Assembly: GCA_051880475.1 (NCBI GenBank)
Contig: JBJEOA010000055.1
Coordinates: 1-64,000, forward strand
Length of the DNA stretch: 64,000 nt
Origin: JAUUSJ01 sp051880475
GTDB lineage: Bacteria; Bacillota; Clostridia; Lachnospirales; Lachnospiraceae
Direction: 5' to 3'
Shown: positions 52,640 through 62,379 of the stretch, piece after piece
How the letters are laid out: every line of letters starts with the position of its first letter
Position numbering within the stretch: position 1 is the first letter of the stretch
Program-made: the position numbers and the translations under genes
Notes under the pieces: generated by a model
The model's database searches: none
Told to the model about the DNA's origin: nothing
The model's input: the letters and a program-made list of their open reading frames with translations, nothing else

Positions 52640-53632
52640 ATGAAAGTTTTAGTATTAGGTGGAGCAGGTTATATCGGATCTCATACAGTATATGAGCTTA
52701 TTGACGACGGACAGGAAGTAGTAATTATCGATAATTTAGAGACAGGACATATTGAGGCAGTACATGAAAAAGCAAAATTTTATAAAGGCGATATTAGAGA
52801 TAGAGCATTTTTAGAAGATGTATTTTCAAAAGAAACAGATATCGATGCAGTGATTCATTTCGCAGCAAATTCCTTAGTTGGAGAGAGTATGGTGAATCCA
52901 TTAAAATATTATGATAATAACCTCTGTGGCACAAAAGTGCTATTGGAAGCATTAGTTGCACATGGCATTGATAAGGTTGTATTTTCTTCTACAGCAGCTA
53001 CATATGGAGAGCCAGAGCGTGTGCCAATCTTAGAGTCTGATAAGACAGAGCCTACAAACACATACGGAGAAACAAAACTTTCTATGGAAAAGATGTTCAA
53101 ATGGACAGGAAAAGCTCATGGACTTCGCTACGTATCTCTTCGCTATTTTAACGCTTGCGGTGCTCATCCAAACGGAAAAATCGGAGAAGCTCACAGCCCA
53201 GAGACACATTTAATTCCACTTATTCTTCAAGTTCCAAATGGACAAAGAGAGGCAATCAGCATTTTTGGTGACGACTATGACACAATCGATGGAACATGTG
53301 TAAGAGACTATATCCATGTATTAGACTTAGCACAGGCTCATATCTTAGCTGTAAAATATTTGATGGCTGGCAATGACAGCAATATCTTCAACTTAGGAAA
53401 TGGTGTTGGACATACAGTAAAACAGGTTATCGACACAGCTAGAAAAGTGACAGGAGATCCAATTAAGGTTGAAGTGGCACCTAGAAGAGCGGGAGACCCA
53501 GCTACTTTGATTGCATCTAGTGCAAAAGCAAAAGAGATTCTTGGATGGAAGCCAGAACATGATGATTTAGAGGAGATTATTGCTACAGCTTGGAATTGGC
53601 ATAAAAATCATCCACATGGATTTGCTGAGTAA
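52640..53632 (+). CDS. galE: UDP-glucose 4-epimerase
   Basis: 330 residues. VLVLGGAGYIGSHTVYELID is the NAD-binding Rossmann motif; YGETKLSMEKMFKW holds the catalytic Y-x-x-x-K with upstream Ser in VFSSTAATYGEPE. It interconverts UDP-galactose and UDP-glucose. ATG 52640 has 'gaaagga' upstream; TTG 52634 is in frame but closer. galT follows 68 nt later. Confidence 0.95.
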   Translation: MKVLVLGGAGYIGSHTVYELIDDGQEVVIIDNLETGHIEAVHEKAKFYKGDIRDRAFLEDVFSKETDIDAVIHFAANSLVGESMVNPLKYYDNNLCGTKVLLEALVAHGIDKVVFSSTAATYGEPERVPILESDKTEPTNTYGETKLSMEKMFKWTGKAHGLRYVSLRYFNACGAHPNGKIGEAHSPETHLIPLILQVPNGQREAISIFGDDYDTIDGTCVRDYIHVLDLAQAHILAVKYLMAGNDSNIFNLGNGVGHTVKQVIDTARKVTGDPIKVEVAPRRAGDPATLIASSAKAKEILGWKPEHDDLEEIIATAWNWHKNHPHGFAE

Positions 53633-53700
53633 TCAAGGACATAAATAATTGTAAATAAAATAGATAAAAATTTCTATATTTATAATCGGAGGAAAAAGGT

Positions 53701-55188
53701 ATGAATGAAGCGGTTAGCAAATTAGTGAAATACGGATTGGATTGTGGATTATTAACAGAAGATGATAAGGTATATGCGACAAATCTTATTTTGGAAGTTC
53801 TAAAAATGGACGATTTCGAGGAAGTTGAAGTGACTGAGGAGGTTAATCTTGAGGCAGTTTTAAAGGAAATGCTTGATTATGCTGCTGAGCAGGGAATCTT
53901 AGAGGAAAATACAGTCGTACATAGAGATTTACTCGATACAAAAATTATGAACTGCTTAATGCCAAGACCATCTGAGGTTAGAAGAACATTTAAGGCTCTT
54001 TACGAGAAAAATCCAAAGGAAGCTACAGACTATTACTATAAACTCAGCAAAGATTCTGATTATATTCGTACTTATCGTGTCAAAAAAGATATGAAATGGA
54101 TTGCAAGCACAGAGTACGGTGACTTAGATATTACAATTAACTTATCAAAGCCAGAAAAGGATCCAAAAGCAATTGCGGCAGCACTAAGTGCTAAGCAGTC
54201 TGCTTATCCAAAATGTCAGCTCTGTAAGGAGAACGAGGGATATGCTGGAAGATTGAATCATCCAGCGAGAGAAAATCACAGAATTATTCCTCTTACAATG
54301 AATAATGAGGATTTCTTCTTCCAGTATTCTCCATATGTATATTATAATGAGCATTGTATCGTATTTAATGCAGCTCACACACCGATGAAGATTGATAAAG
54401 CCGCTTTTCGCAAGTTATTTGACTTTGTAACATTATTCCCTCATTATTTCTTGGGTTCTAATGCTGACCTTCCAATCGTAGGTGGTTCTATTTTGACACA
54501 TGACCATTTCCAGGGAGGAAATTATACATTCGCTATGGCAAAAGCTCCAATTGAGACGGAAGTTACCATTCCAGGATTTGAGGAAGTAGAGGCTGGTATT
54601 GTAAAATGGCCAATGTCTGTTATTCGTATTCGCCATAAAGATACCGATATTCTTGTAGATGCGGCAGATAAGGTATTAAAAGCTTGGAGAGATTATACAG
54701 ATGAGTCTGCTTATATCTTTGCCTATACAGATGGCGTACCACATAATACAATCACTCCAATTGCAAGAAAAGTTGGGGATATGTTTGAGATGGATTTAGT
54801 TCTTCGCAATAATATTACAACAGAGGAATGTCCAGATGGACTTTACCATCCTCACAAAGAGCATCATCATATTAAAAAAGAGAATATCGGTTTAATTGAA
54901 GTTATGGGACTTGCAGTTTTGCCAGCTCGTTTAAAAAATGAGTTAAAATCTTTGGAAGAAGCGATGCTTGCAGGAAAAGATTTAAGAAAAGATGAAGTAT
55001 TAGAAAAGCATGCAGACTGGGTTGACGAGTTCTCTAAAAAATATGAGGAAATCAACGAAGAAAATATCACTAAGATTATTCAAGATGAAGTTGGACTTGT
55101 GTACGCATCTATTTTAGAGCAAGCTGGTGTATATAAGAGAGACGAGGAAGGAAAAGCATCATTCCTTAAGTTTATCGCATCTATTTAG
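53701..55188 (+). CDS. galT: UDP-glucose--hexose-1-phosphate uridylyltransferase (GalT type 2)
   Basis: 495 residues, the Firmicutes-type GalT. LTHDHFQGGNYTFAMAKAPI contains the HxH-like active site; KCQLCKENEGYAGRLNHPAR and HPHKEHHHIKKENIGLIEVM are conserved. It transfers UMP between UDP-glucose and galactose-1-phosphate. No galK is in the window. Same operon as galE, closed by a hairpin. Confidence 0.94.
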   Translation: MNEAVSKLVKYGLDCGLLTEDDKVYATNLILEVLKMDDFEEVEVTEEVNLEAVLKEMLDYAAEQGILEENTVVHRDLLDTKIMNCLMPRPSEVRRTFKALYEKNPKEATDYYYKLSKDSDYIRTYRVKKDMKWIASTEYGDLDITINLSKPEKDPKAIAAALSAKQSAYPKCQLCKENEGYAGRLNHPARENHRIIPLTMNNEDFFFQYSPYVYYNEHCIVFNAAHTPMKIDKAAFRKLFDFVTLFPHYFLGSNADLPIVGGSILTHDHFQGGNYTFAMAKAPIETEVTIPGFEEVEAGIVKWPMSVIRIRHKDTDILVDAADKVLKAWRDYTDESAYIFAYTDGVPHNTITPIARKVGDMFEMDLVLRNNITTEECPDGLYHPHKEHHHIKKENIGLIEVMGLAVLPARLKNELKSLEEAMLAGKDLRKDEVLEKHADWVDEFSKKYEEINEENITKIIQDEVGLVYASILEQAGVYKRDEEGKASFLKFIASI

Positions 55189-55238
55189 TTTCCAAAAAGT
55201 ATAGAGATATTCTTACTTCTAAGTTAATATAGAAAAAT

Positions 55239-55292
55239 GGAAAAGGAAATTGAGGTTATTTGTGGGTTTTGCCTTGATTTCCTTTTTCTTTT
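55239..55292 (+). terminator. Rho-independent terminator of galE-galT
   Basis: GGAAAAGGAAATTGAGG (55239-55255) pairs imperfectly with CCTTGATTTCCTTTTTC (55272-55288), followed by more T. Confidence 0.7.
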
Positions 55293-55329
55293 TTTGGCTA
55301 GATTATACTACAAACAAAAATTTAGGCTC

Positions 55330-55358
55330 TTTACATGAAATGAAAAAACGTGTATACT
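55330..55358 (+). promoter_or_regulatory. Promoter of the Fur-type regulator, with adjacent palindrome
   Basis: TTTACA (55330-55335), a 17-nt spacer and TATACT (55353-55358). The palindrome GCCATATGGC (55361-55370) lies at the likely transcription start and TTGCCATATAGAC recurs at about 55407, so an operator is possible. Leader of about 100 nt. Confidence 0.55.
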
Positions 55359-55463
55359 AAGCCATATGGCAGATTTTGACTGAAAATAAATAAAAGATAC
55401 TGGGATTTGCCATATAGACAGCAAAATTTGAGGAATGTAGTATTGGTTGAAGGGAGTGTTTTC

Positions 55464-55919
55464 ATGGCACGTTTGACAAACTACAATACAAGGCAGAGAG
55501 AGTTGATTTTAGAATATCTAAGAATTAATAAGGATGGACATGTAACGGCAAACCAAATTGTACAGTATCTAAAAGAAAATGATACGCCAGTTGGTAAGTC
55601 AACGGTATATCGATATTTGGATTTACTTCTAGAAAAGGATGTAATCCGAAAATATACATTAGAAAATGGGAAACGTGCTTGTTATCAGTATATTGATGAT
55701 GTGGAAAGATGCAAGCATCATTTTCATTTAAAATGCGTCAAATGTGGGGAGTTGTTTCATGTTACTTGTGAGGTATTAGATAATGTGAAGAATCATATTT
55801 TGACAGACCATGGTTTTTTAATTGATAGTAGTAGGACAGTATATTATGGTATTTGCAGGGAGTGTCGAGAAAAATTGCAGATAAAGGAGAAAAAGACAGA
55901 TGGAAAAAACATTAATTAG
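55464..55919 (+). CDS. Fur-family metal-responsive regulator
   Basis: 151 residues from ATG 55464, behind GAAGGGAG; the frame extends upstream to 55407 through the leader. The winged helix has HVTANQIVQYLKENDTPVGK and STVYRYLDLLLEKDVI. HHFHLKCVKCGELFHVTC and GICRECREKL give the metal-binding His and two structural CxxC pairs. The metal (Fe, Zn, Mn) or peroxide sensing is not decidable. It overlaps the ACT gene by 20 nt. Confidence 0.88.
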   Translation: MARLTNYNTRQRELILEYLRINKDGHVTANQIVQYLKENDTPVGKSTVYRYLDLLLEKDVIRKYTLENGKRACYQYIDDVERCKHHFHLKCVKCGELFHVTCEVLDNVKNHILTDHGFLIDSSRTVYYGICRECREKLQIKEKKTDGKNIN

Positions 55920-56367
55920 TGGAGTAAAAAGCAGCACAGATATCGCTAGAGTTTCAGTTATCGGTGTGAAAAATGAGCCAGGGATTGCATATCAGCTTTT
56001 TGATATCATCGCAAAGAAGGGAATTAATATTGATTTAATCGTGCAGTCTGTGGGAAGAGATAATACAAAGGATATTTCTTTTGTATTGGCTCAAAAGTTG
56101 GCAAATGCCGCAGTAGAGGCGATTAAAGCAAATTTCGAGCCAGATTATGAGGATATTGAGATTGATAATGATGTGGCAAAGGTTTCTATTGTAGGTGCCG
56201 GTATGATGAGTGATATTGGGACAGCAGCAAAAATGTTTGGTGCAATCTACGATGTGGGAGTTAATATTGAGACAATCTTTACATCAGAGATTAAAATTAC
56301 TGTATTAGTAAAAGAAAAATATGCAGCTAAGGTTGTAGAATCTATCCGCGAGAAATTAGTAGATTAA
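55900..56367 (+). CDS. Two-ACT-domain protein, aspartokinase regulatory-subunit-like
   Basis: 155 residues without a kinase domain. Two ACT folds: DIARVSVIGVKNEPGIAYQL and AKVSIVGAGMMSDIGTAAKM. They resemble the regulatory tail of aspartate kinase, so it may bind an amino acid and modulate a partner enzyme. Start ATG 55900, 9 nt after AAAGGAG. It is coupled to the Fur-type gene and glyA follows 23 nt later. Confidence 0.78.
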   Translation: MEKTLISGVKSSTDIARVSVIGVKNEPGIAYQLFDIIAKKGINIDLIVQSVGRDNTKDISFVLAQKLANAAVEAIKANFEPDYEDIEIDNDVAKVSIVGAGMMSDIGTAAKMFGAIYDVGVNIETIFTSEIKITVLVKEKYAAKVVESIREKLVD

Positions 56368-56390
56368 TAAAAAACAATGGAGGAAGAAAA

Positions 56391-57626
56391 ATGTTTGATT
56401 TTAATGAGGTAAAAAATTTTGATCCAGAAGTTGCCAAGGCAATGGAGGACGAGCTAGGAAGACAGAGAAATAATTTAGAGCTTATCGCTTCTGAAAATTT
56501 AGTTTCTAAGGCTGTTATGGCTGCAATGGGAAGTCATTTGACAAATAAATACGCTGAGGGATATCCTGGAAAGAGATATTATGGCGGTTGTGAGTATGTT
56601 GATGTTGTGGAAGATTTAGCAAGAGATAGAGCAAAAGAACTTTTTGGTTGTGAGTATGTAAATGTACAGCCTCATTCAGGAGCACAGGCTAATATGGCTG
56701 TATTTTTTGCAGTAATGGAGCCAGGTGATACATTTATGGGAATGAATCTTGACCACGGCGGACATTTAACACATGGAAGTCCTGTGAATATGTCAGGAAA
56801 AAATTATAAATGTGTACCTTATGGAGTAAACGATGATGGATTTATCGATTATGATAAAGTAAGAGAAATTGCTCTAGAGTGCAAGCCTAAATTAATTGTC
56901 GCTGGTGCTAGTGCGTATGCAAGAGCAATTGATTTTAAGAAATTTAGAGAGATTGCGGATGAAGTAGGAGCAGTTTTAATGGTAGATATGGCTCATATTG
57001 CAGGTCTCGTTGCAGCTGGATTACATGAAAGTCCAATTCCTTATGCTCATGTGACAACAACTACAACACATAAGACACTTCGAGGACCAAGAGGCGGTAT
57101 GATTTTATCTAGCGAGGAAGTAAATAAAAAATATAACTTTAATAAAGCTATCTTCCCAGGAATTCAGGGTGGTCCTTTGATGCATGTAATCGCAGGAAAG
57201 GCCGTATGCTTTAAAGAAGCATTATCTGACGAGTTTAAGGCTTATCAGGCACAGGTTGTAAAAAATGCAAGCACACTTGCAAGTGCACTTATGGAGCGCG
57301 GATTTGATATCGTATCTGGCGGTACAGATAACCACTTAATGCTCGTAGACCTTAAGAAGCTTGACAAGACAGGAAAAGAAGTAGAGAAATTATTGGATAG
57401 TGTTCATATTACATGTAATAAAAACACAGTACCTAATGATCCGAAGTCTCCATTTGTCACAAGTGGTATCCGTCTTGGAACACCTGCTGTCACAACAAGA
57501 GGTCTTAAAGAAGACGATATGGTACAAATCGCTGAGGCAATTAAATTAGCAGTGATTGATGCAGACCTTGAGGGTGCTGAGGCAATTGTAAAGGCTTTGA
57601 CAGAAAAATATCCTCTTTATGAGTAA
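56391..57626 (+). CDS. glyA: Serine hydroxymethyltransferase
   Basis: 411 residues. It interconverts serine and glycine with tetrahydrofolate. NLELIASENLVSKAVMAAMG, NKYAEGYPGKRYYGGCEYVD, NVQPHSGAQANMAVF and VTTTTTHKTLRGPRGGMIL with the PLP-binding Lys are diagnostic. It ends the Fur-ACT-glyA run, closed by a strong terminator. Confidence 0.96.
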   Translation: MFDFNEVKNFDPEVAKAMEDELGRQRNNLELIASENLVSKAVMAAMGSHLTNKYAEGYPGKRYYGGCEYVDVVEDLARDRAKELFGCEYVNVQPHSGAQANMAVFFAVMEPGDTFMGMNLDHGGHLTHGSPVNMSGKNYKCVPYGVNDDGFIDYDKVREIALECKPKLIVAGASAYARAIDFKKFREIADEVGAVLMVDMAHIAGLVAAGLHESPIPYAHVTTTTTHKTLRGPRGGMILSSEEVNKKYNFNKAIFPGIQGGPLMHVIAGKAVCFKEALSDEFKAYQAQVVKNASTLASALMERGFDIVSGGTDNHLMLVDLKKLDKTGKEVEKLLDSVHITCNKNTVPNDPKSPFVTSGIRLGTPAVTTRGLKEDDMVQIAEAIKLAVIDADLEGAEAIVKALTEKYPLYE

Positions 57627-57684
57627 GATATAATAAAAATAGAATTATCGGTTAATACTAAATTTTAAACTATTTGATACGAAG

Positions 57685-57726
57685 AAAAAATTCCACGAAA
57701 ACTTTAATTTTCGTGGAATTTTTTTG
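57685..57726. terminator. Bidirectional terminator
   Basis: AAAAAATTCCACGAAAA (57685-57701) with TTTTCGTGGAATTTTTT (57708-57724): a 17-bp perfect stem, 6-nt loop, A and T tracts on the two sides. It separates glyA from the convergent LUD gene. Confidence 0.9.
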
Positions 57727-57762
57727 TAGTTTCAAAAATTTAAGCAGGTATCATTTTAATGT

Positions 57763-58401
57763 TTAGAATCCTAATTCTTCTCCGACTAAAACGACTTTAA
57801 TGCGGCCAGGTACTCTGGAAAAACGAGTGATGACAGTCTGAGCACAGATACAGTCTGGGCTTAGACAATCTCCGCAGATACCTGTCATAGCACAAGGTGT
57901 TTTGCATCCGAGGCGAATTGTATTAGGAGGACAGGCCTCTCTCTTAATTCGTGCAATCGCGTCCTCCACGTCATTTGCCAGTTTATTCATGCTTGCAACG
58001 ATAATTACATTTTCAGGACCGTGGCAGAGTAAAGAGACGCGGTTTCCATTTCCGTCGATATTGACAAGCTCGCCGTCCATTGTGATAGCGTTAGAGCTCA
58101 TAAGAAAATAGTCTGCGAGATAGGCATCTTTGAAAAATTCTTTCATAGTTCCCTCTCTTTTTGCTTTGTCTCTGTCAAGGACGATATAATCTTGATTATC
58201 CTTTATAAAATCATTAAATCCAATTTCAGCTAGAGTTACAGAGCCTCCCCATGTGACAGAAGCACCTTTTTTTAGGTATGATTTTACTTTTTCTAAAGCT
58301 TCTTCTTTTGTTTGTACATAGCTTGCCTCAAAGCGGCGATTTTCCATTTTTTCTATTATTTTTTCAGCTAATAATTTTTTTGCCTGTTGTTTTGGTGTCA
58401 T
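57763..58401 (-). CDS. LUD-domain (LutC/YkgG-like) protein with Cys-rich C-terminus
   Basis: 212 residues. GASVTWGGSVTLAEIGFNDF, then ADYFLMSSNAITMDGELVNI and DGNGNRVSLLCHGPENVIIV, are the LUD/DUF162 fold seen in LutC of lactate oxidation. The C-terminus has CPPNTIRLGCKTPCAMTGIC and GDCLSPDCICAQT, eight Cys in about 40 residues, a possible metal or Fe-S site. No lutA or lutB is adjacent, so lactate use is not implied. Starts at ATG 58401. Confidence 0.82.
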   Translation of the reverse strand: MTPKQQAKKLLAEKIIEKMENRRFEASYVQTKEEALEKVKSYLKKGASVTWGGSVTLAEIGFNDFIKDNQDYIVLDRDKAKREGTMKEFFKDAYLADYFLMSSNAITMDGELVNIDGNGNRVSLLCHGPENVIIVASMNKLANDVEDAIARIKREACPPNTIRLGCKTPCAMTGICGDCLSPDCICAQTVITRFSRVPGRIKVVLVGEELGF

Positions 58402-58635
58402 ATTATCTTTCCTTTCTGTTGCCTTTCATTACAAATTTATAATTGGTGAGATTAAAATTTTTTATAGATGATAAAATCTTTCATTATTAATTATAACAAA
58501 AAAGAAAAAATCTCTCAAGAAAAATATAACCTGCATGATTTCTAAATAAATTTTAAGAATGATATGAAGTATTTTTCGTAAAATTGAAGATTTAAAAATA
58601 AAATACGAAAAGAGGATGAAAAATTGATGAGAATT

Positions 58636-58644
58636 TGATATACT
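58636..58644 (+). promoter_or_regulatory. Extended -10 promoter before the 1180-aa gene
   Basis: TG-A-TATACT (58636-58644), an extended -10 box, lies 45 nt before ATG 58690. No clear -35 was seen. The rest of 58402-58689 is AT-rich without other signals. Confidence 0.4.
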
Positions 58645-58689
58645 AAAAAAAGCAAGAACAAAAGGGCAAATTAGAAAAGGAAAAATAGT

Positions 58690-61600
58690 ATGAATGATAG
58701 AATTATATGGATGACAAAATATCAGTTAAAACAAGAAAAGTTTTCCATTGCTTTATCGGATTCAAATATAGAAATAGAAGTAGAAGCCGGATCATCGTAT
58801 GAAGGCTCTTTTTCTATGACTAGTGACTGTGAGAGCGAGATTATAGGAGAGATTATATCAACACATGATCTTGTTGAGGTAAAGAATAAAGTAATTGAGG
58901 GAAAACAAGTAGAAGTTTCCTATTTTTTCAAAGGTAAGCTATCTCTAGTGGGACAAGAAATCACAGGAAGCTTTTATTTAATTACAAATGCGGGAGAGTA
59001 TGAAATTCCGTATAAAATAAATATTGTAGCTCCGACTTTAAAATGTAGCTATGGAAAGATTAATACATTAGATGAGTTTGCTGATTTGACAGCAGAAAAT
59101 TGGGTAGAGGCAAGAGAACTTTTATTTTGCGAAGATTTTTATAATGTATTTTTAAAAGATGATATTCACTTAAGAGAAGTCTATTACGAGCTCATAAAAG
59201 GAAAAGAGAGAGACTGTATTTTAGAGGAGTTTCTAAAGGCAGCAGGCTGTAAGGAAGTTATAAAACTGCAGTGTGAGGAACAAAAAATAACTCTAAGTGA
59301 GGAGGAAAAGCATAAGGATATTTGTATTAAAAAGACAGAGTGGGGATATATAAAAGGAAATGTCCGCATGAAAAAGGGATGTTTTGGAGTCTCTTGTCAA
59401 AATTTTACAACAAGTGATTTTAGCGATGAAACTTTATGTATCCATGTTTTTGTGGAAGAAGATTATTGCGGGGGAAATATCAATTTAGAAGATGAATTAA
59501 TCATAGAGACAGCGTATGAGAAACTAATTATTCCAATTCGCTATAAAAAATCTGTGGACGAGCAAGTCACTATTGCAAAGCGTACAGATTTAGAGGTTCA
59601 AAAGGCGTATTTTACAATCTATAAGCAATACTTACTTTTTAGAACAGGTAAGAGTGAGTTTTTAGAGGCAGCAGACTATATCAAATCTAGTATTTCTGTT
59701 TTAGAGAAAAAAAACGAGGAGCCTTATTTTTGTGAACTTCTTCGATTCCATATCGCCATTTTAGGACAGGAAGAGGGATTAGATAATTTTGCGCGAAAGA
59801 TAGAATCTCGAAGAAAAGAGTATCTTTCCATGAAAGATATTCGAGAATATTATTATTATCTCATAGCTTTGTATAAGAAAGATCACTCATCTATATTAGA
59901 GGCAGTTGTCCAAATTCAAGATACATTTGAAAAAAGATGTACACCAATTTCTTTCTTCTTTCTCGTCTATTTAGATAAGGAATTAATTCAGGATAAATAT
60001 CGCCAGTATCAAATTATAAAAGAGTTTTATAAACAAGGGTATTGCACTTGTTATCTTTATTTTGAAGCTTTAGAATTATTGAACCAAAATTCAAACTTTA
60101 TGGAACAAATAGGAGAGTTTGAAATCGGTCTATTTGAGTGGGGAATGCGTTATGGATATATATCTTTTTCTCTATCTTACCGTTTTACACAGCTTGTATC
60201 GCAAGAGAAGCATTTTAGTAAGAGATTATTCCGTATTTTAGAGAGTCTTTATCAGGTAGAAGCGGATTCTGTCTATTTATCTGCAATTTGTTCTATGCTC
60301 ATTCGTGGCAATCGAATTAGCAGAGAGTATCATGAGTATTTTGAAAAGGGAATTGCAGCAAATTTAAGATTGGTAGGATTAAATGAATATTATATTCGCA
60401 GTATGGATTATAATTCTTATCCAATTTTACCAAAGACATTACTTGTCTATTTCACATATAGTAATAGCCTTGATTATATGGAGAGAGCATACCTTTATAC
60501 GAATGTATTTTTGAATAAAGAAGAATATGAGTTTGTCTATGATACCTATGAGATAAAAATTCAGGAGTTTATGAAAGAACAGCTTATGCTTGGAAATGTG
60601 AATGAGCATCTTGTAATTTTATATAAAGAATTTTTGAAGGATAAGACGGAACATGATATCGTAAAATTGATGCCAAATATTGTTTTCCGAAAGAAATTAG
60701 TTTGCCATAACGAAAATATGCGCGGAGTTTATGTGAAACATGATCAGGAAGGAAAAAGCATTTACGTTCCTCTTATTGACGGAAAATGTTATATTGACTT
60801 ATATACGAATACTTACACACTTGGTTTTACGGATAAGGGTGGAAATTGGTATATGAAGGGCATCAATTATGAAATTATTGAACTATTAAATCAAGAAGAT
60901 TATATGGATATTTGCAGAAAACAATGCTTAGAGGAGGAGAGAGTTCTCGTTCACAGCGTGGAGAGTATGCTAAACTCTGAGGAAAAAACAGAAGAGTTTG
61001 TTCAAGTTGGTGCGCTTGTTTTATATAATCGCCATGTAAAACAGTGGGTAAAAGAAAGAGCAATTGAGTATATTTTGGATTATTATTATGAGAGAGGAGA
61101 CTTTGAGAATTTAAAGAAATATCTCGGAAAAATTACTTATAAAAATGTTCGTCCGATTTATCGAAATACCCTAATGGATTATTATGTTTCTACGGGTGAG
61201 ATTGAAAATGCCTATTTTGGAACAGAGCTTTATGGAAGCGGTAAAATGAATGATGAGCAGTTATATTATATATCTAAATTTGGAATTAATATACAGAAAA
61301 ACCAAAGGGATGTTTTAACTGCTAATATGGCTTATCAGGCATTTTTGGGAGAAAAATATGATAATCAAACGATAGAATATTTGATGGAGCATTATGCAGG
61401 AAAACTTTTAGATTTGCTTCGCATTTGGAATATAGCAAAACAAGAAAATATTGAGCAATCTGAATTTGAAAAGAGAATTTTACTTCAAGCTCTATTTACA
61501 AGAAACGAGCAAAACGATCAGGTATTTGAAGTTTTCTTATCTTATTATGAGAAAGAGCCAGAAGGCAAAGTAATTTATAGTTATATTCCTTATGTGGCAA

Positions 61601-62232
61601 GTGGATATCTTATCGAAAGTAAAAAAGTCCCAGAAAGTTTCTTTGAAATTCTTGGACAAGAGTGCAAAAATCGTCGTGTCAGAGATTTAAAGAGTAAAGT
61701 TGCATATTTATATTATTATTCAGATAAAGAAAGTTTAAGTCAAGAAACGATAGAAACGATAAAAGTGCTTATGAGAGAAATGTTTGGAAATCATATGATG
61801 TTTCCTTTCTTCCTTCAATTTAAGGATATTGTAGATTTTCCAAAGGGAATTCTTGCAAAAACTTTTGTCACGTATCACGGTGAGAGCAACCAAAATGTGC
61901 AATTTTTCTATACCTTAAAAGATGAAATTGATACGTATCATCACCGAGTGCAGATGAGAGAGGTATTTGATGGCATTTATGTATATGAAATGTATATCTT
62001 CTCAAGTGAAGAATTTGATTATTATATTATGATAGATGGAAAAATTCGAAGAGGAAAAGAATATATTACAATCGAAAACTTCTACGAGAAAAATGAGGAG
62101 ACGAAGAATACAAGATTTGCATTGCTTGATCAGATTTTAGAAGAAAAAGATGAAAATAAATCAGAACAAGAGATGGGACAGTATTTGGAGACTTTACAAA
62201 TCCTAAATGATAATTTAGAAATGATGTTATGA
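58690..62232 (+). CDS. DUF5717-like very large helical-repeat protein
   Basis: 1180 residues. Residues 1-125 look beta-rich, with EVEAGSSYEGSFSMTSDCES recalling an Ig-like or cohesin-type fold. A similar beta segment lies at about 210-300 (WGYIKGNVRMKKGCFGVSCQ). From about 310 to 1000 it is almost all helix, with Tyr-rich TPR-like units (QKAYFTIYKQYLLFRTGKSE, LYFEALELLNQNSNFMEQIG, FFLVYLDKELIQDKYRQYQI). A C-terminal beta part (KGNYMKGINYE-like segments, FVTYHGESNQNVQFFYTLKD, YYIMIDGKIRRGKEYITIEN) ends it. No signal peptide or membrane helix, so it is cytoplasmic or associated. I recall it as DUF5717 family, widespread in Lachnospiraceae, with unknown function. It leads a block with the actin-like gene and a TPR gene. 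Confidence 0.65.
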   Translation: MNDRIIWMTKYQLKQEKFSIALSDSNIEIEVEAGSSYEGSFSMTSDCESEIIGEIISTHDLVEVKNKVIEGKQVEVSYFFKGKLSLVGQEITGSFYLITNAGEYEIPYKINIVAPTLKCSYGKINTLDEFADLTAENWVEARELLFCEDFYNVFLKDDIHLREVYYELIKGKERDCILEEFLKAAGCKEVIKLQCEEQKITLSEEEKHKDICIKKTEWGYIKGNVRMKKGCFGVSCQNFTTSDFSDETLCIHVFVEEDYCGGNINLEDELIIETAYEKLIIPIRYKKSVDEQVTIAKRTDLEVQKAYFTIYKQYLLFRTGKSEFLEAADYIKSSISVLEKKNEEPYFCELLRFHIAILGQEEGLDNFARKIESRRKEYLSMKDIREYYYYLIALYKKDHSSILEAVVQIQDTFEKRCTPISFFFLVYLDKELIQDKYRQYQIIKEFYKQGYCTCYLYFEALELLNQNSNFMEQIGEFEIGLFEWGMRYGYISFSLSYRFTQLVSQEKHFSKRLFRILESLYQVEADSVYLSAICSMLIRGNRISREYHEYFEKGIAANLRLVGLNEYYIRSMDYNSYPILPKTLLVYFTYSNSLDYMERAYLYTNVFLNKEEYEFVYDTYEIKIQEFMKEQLMLGNVNEHLVILYKEFLKDKTEHDIVKLMPNIVFRKKLVCHNENMRGVYVKHDQEGKSIYVPLIDGKCYIDLYTNTYTLGFTDKGGNWYMKGINYEIIELLNQEDYMDICRKQCLEEERVLVHSVESMLNSEEKTEEFVQVGALVLYNRHVKQWVKERAIEYILDYYYERGDFENLKKYLGKITYKNVRPIYRNTLMDYYVSTGEIENAYFGTELYGSGKMNDEQLYYISKFGINIQKNQRDVLTANMAYQAFLGEKYDNQTIEYLMEHYAGKLLDLLRIWNIAKQENIEQSEFEKRILLQALFTRNEQNDQVFEVFLSYYEKEPEGKVIYSYIPYVASGYLIESKKVPESFFEILGQECKNRRVRDLKSKVAYLYYYSDKESLSQETIETIKVLMREMFGNHMMFPFFLQFKDIVDFPKGILAKTFVTYHGESNQNVQFFYTLKDEIDTYHHRVQMREVFDGIYVYEMYIFSSEEFDYYIMIDGKIRRGKEYITIENFYEKNEETKNTRFALLDQILEEKDENKSEQEMGQYLETLQILNDNLEMML

Positions 62233-62379
62233 TGCCAGGGGCAAAAGGTCAAAAAATGGTTCATATTTATATGGTAAGGTATTTGACGTTAGAAACTGCT
62301 AAATATGAGGAAAAATAAAGAGAGGCAGAGTTTGAATGTTTTTAGGATTGCAAAAATAGAAAGAAAGGTTGCATGAGAA

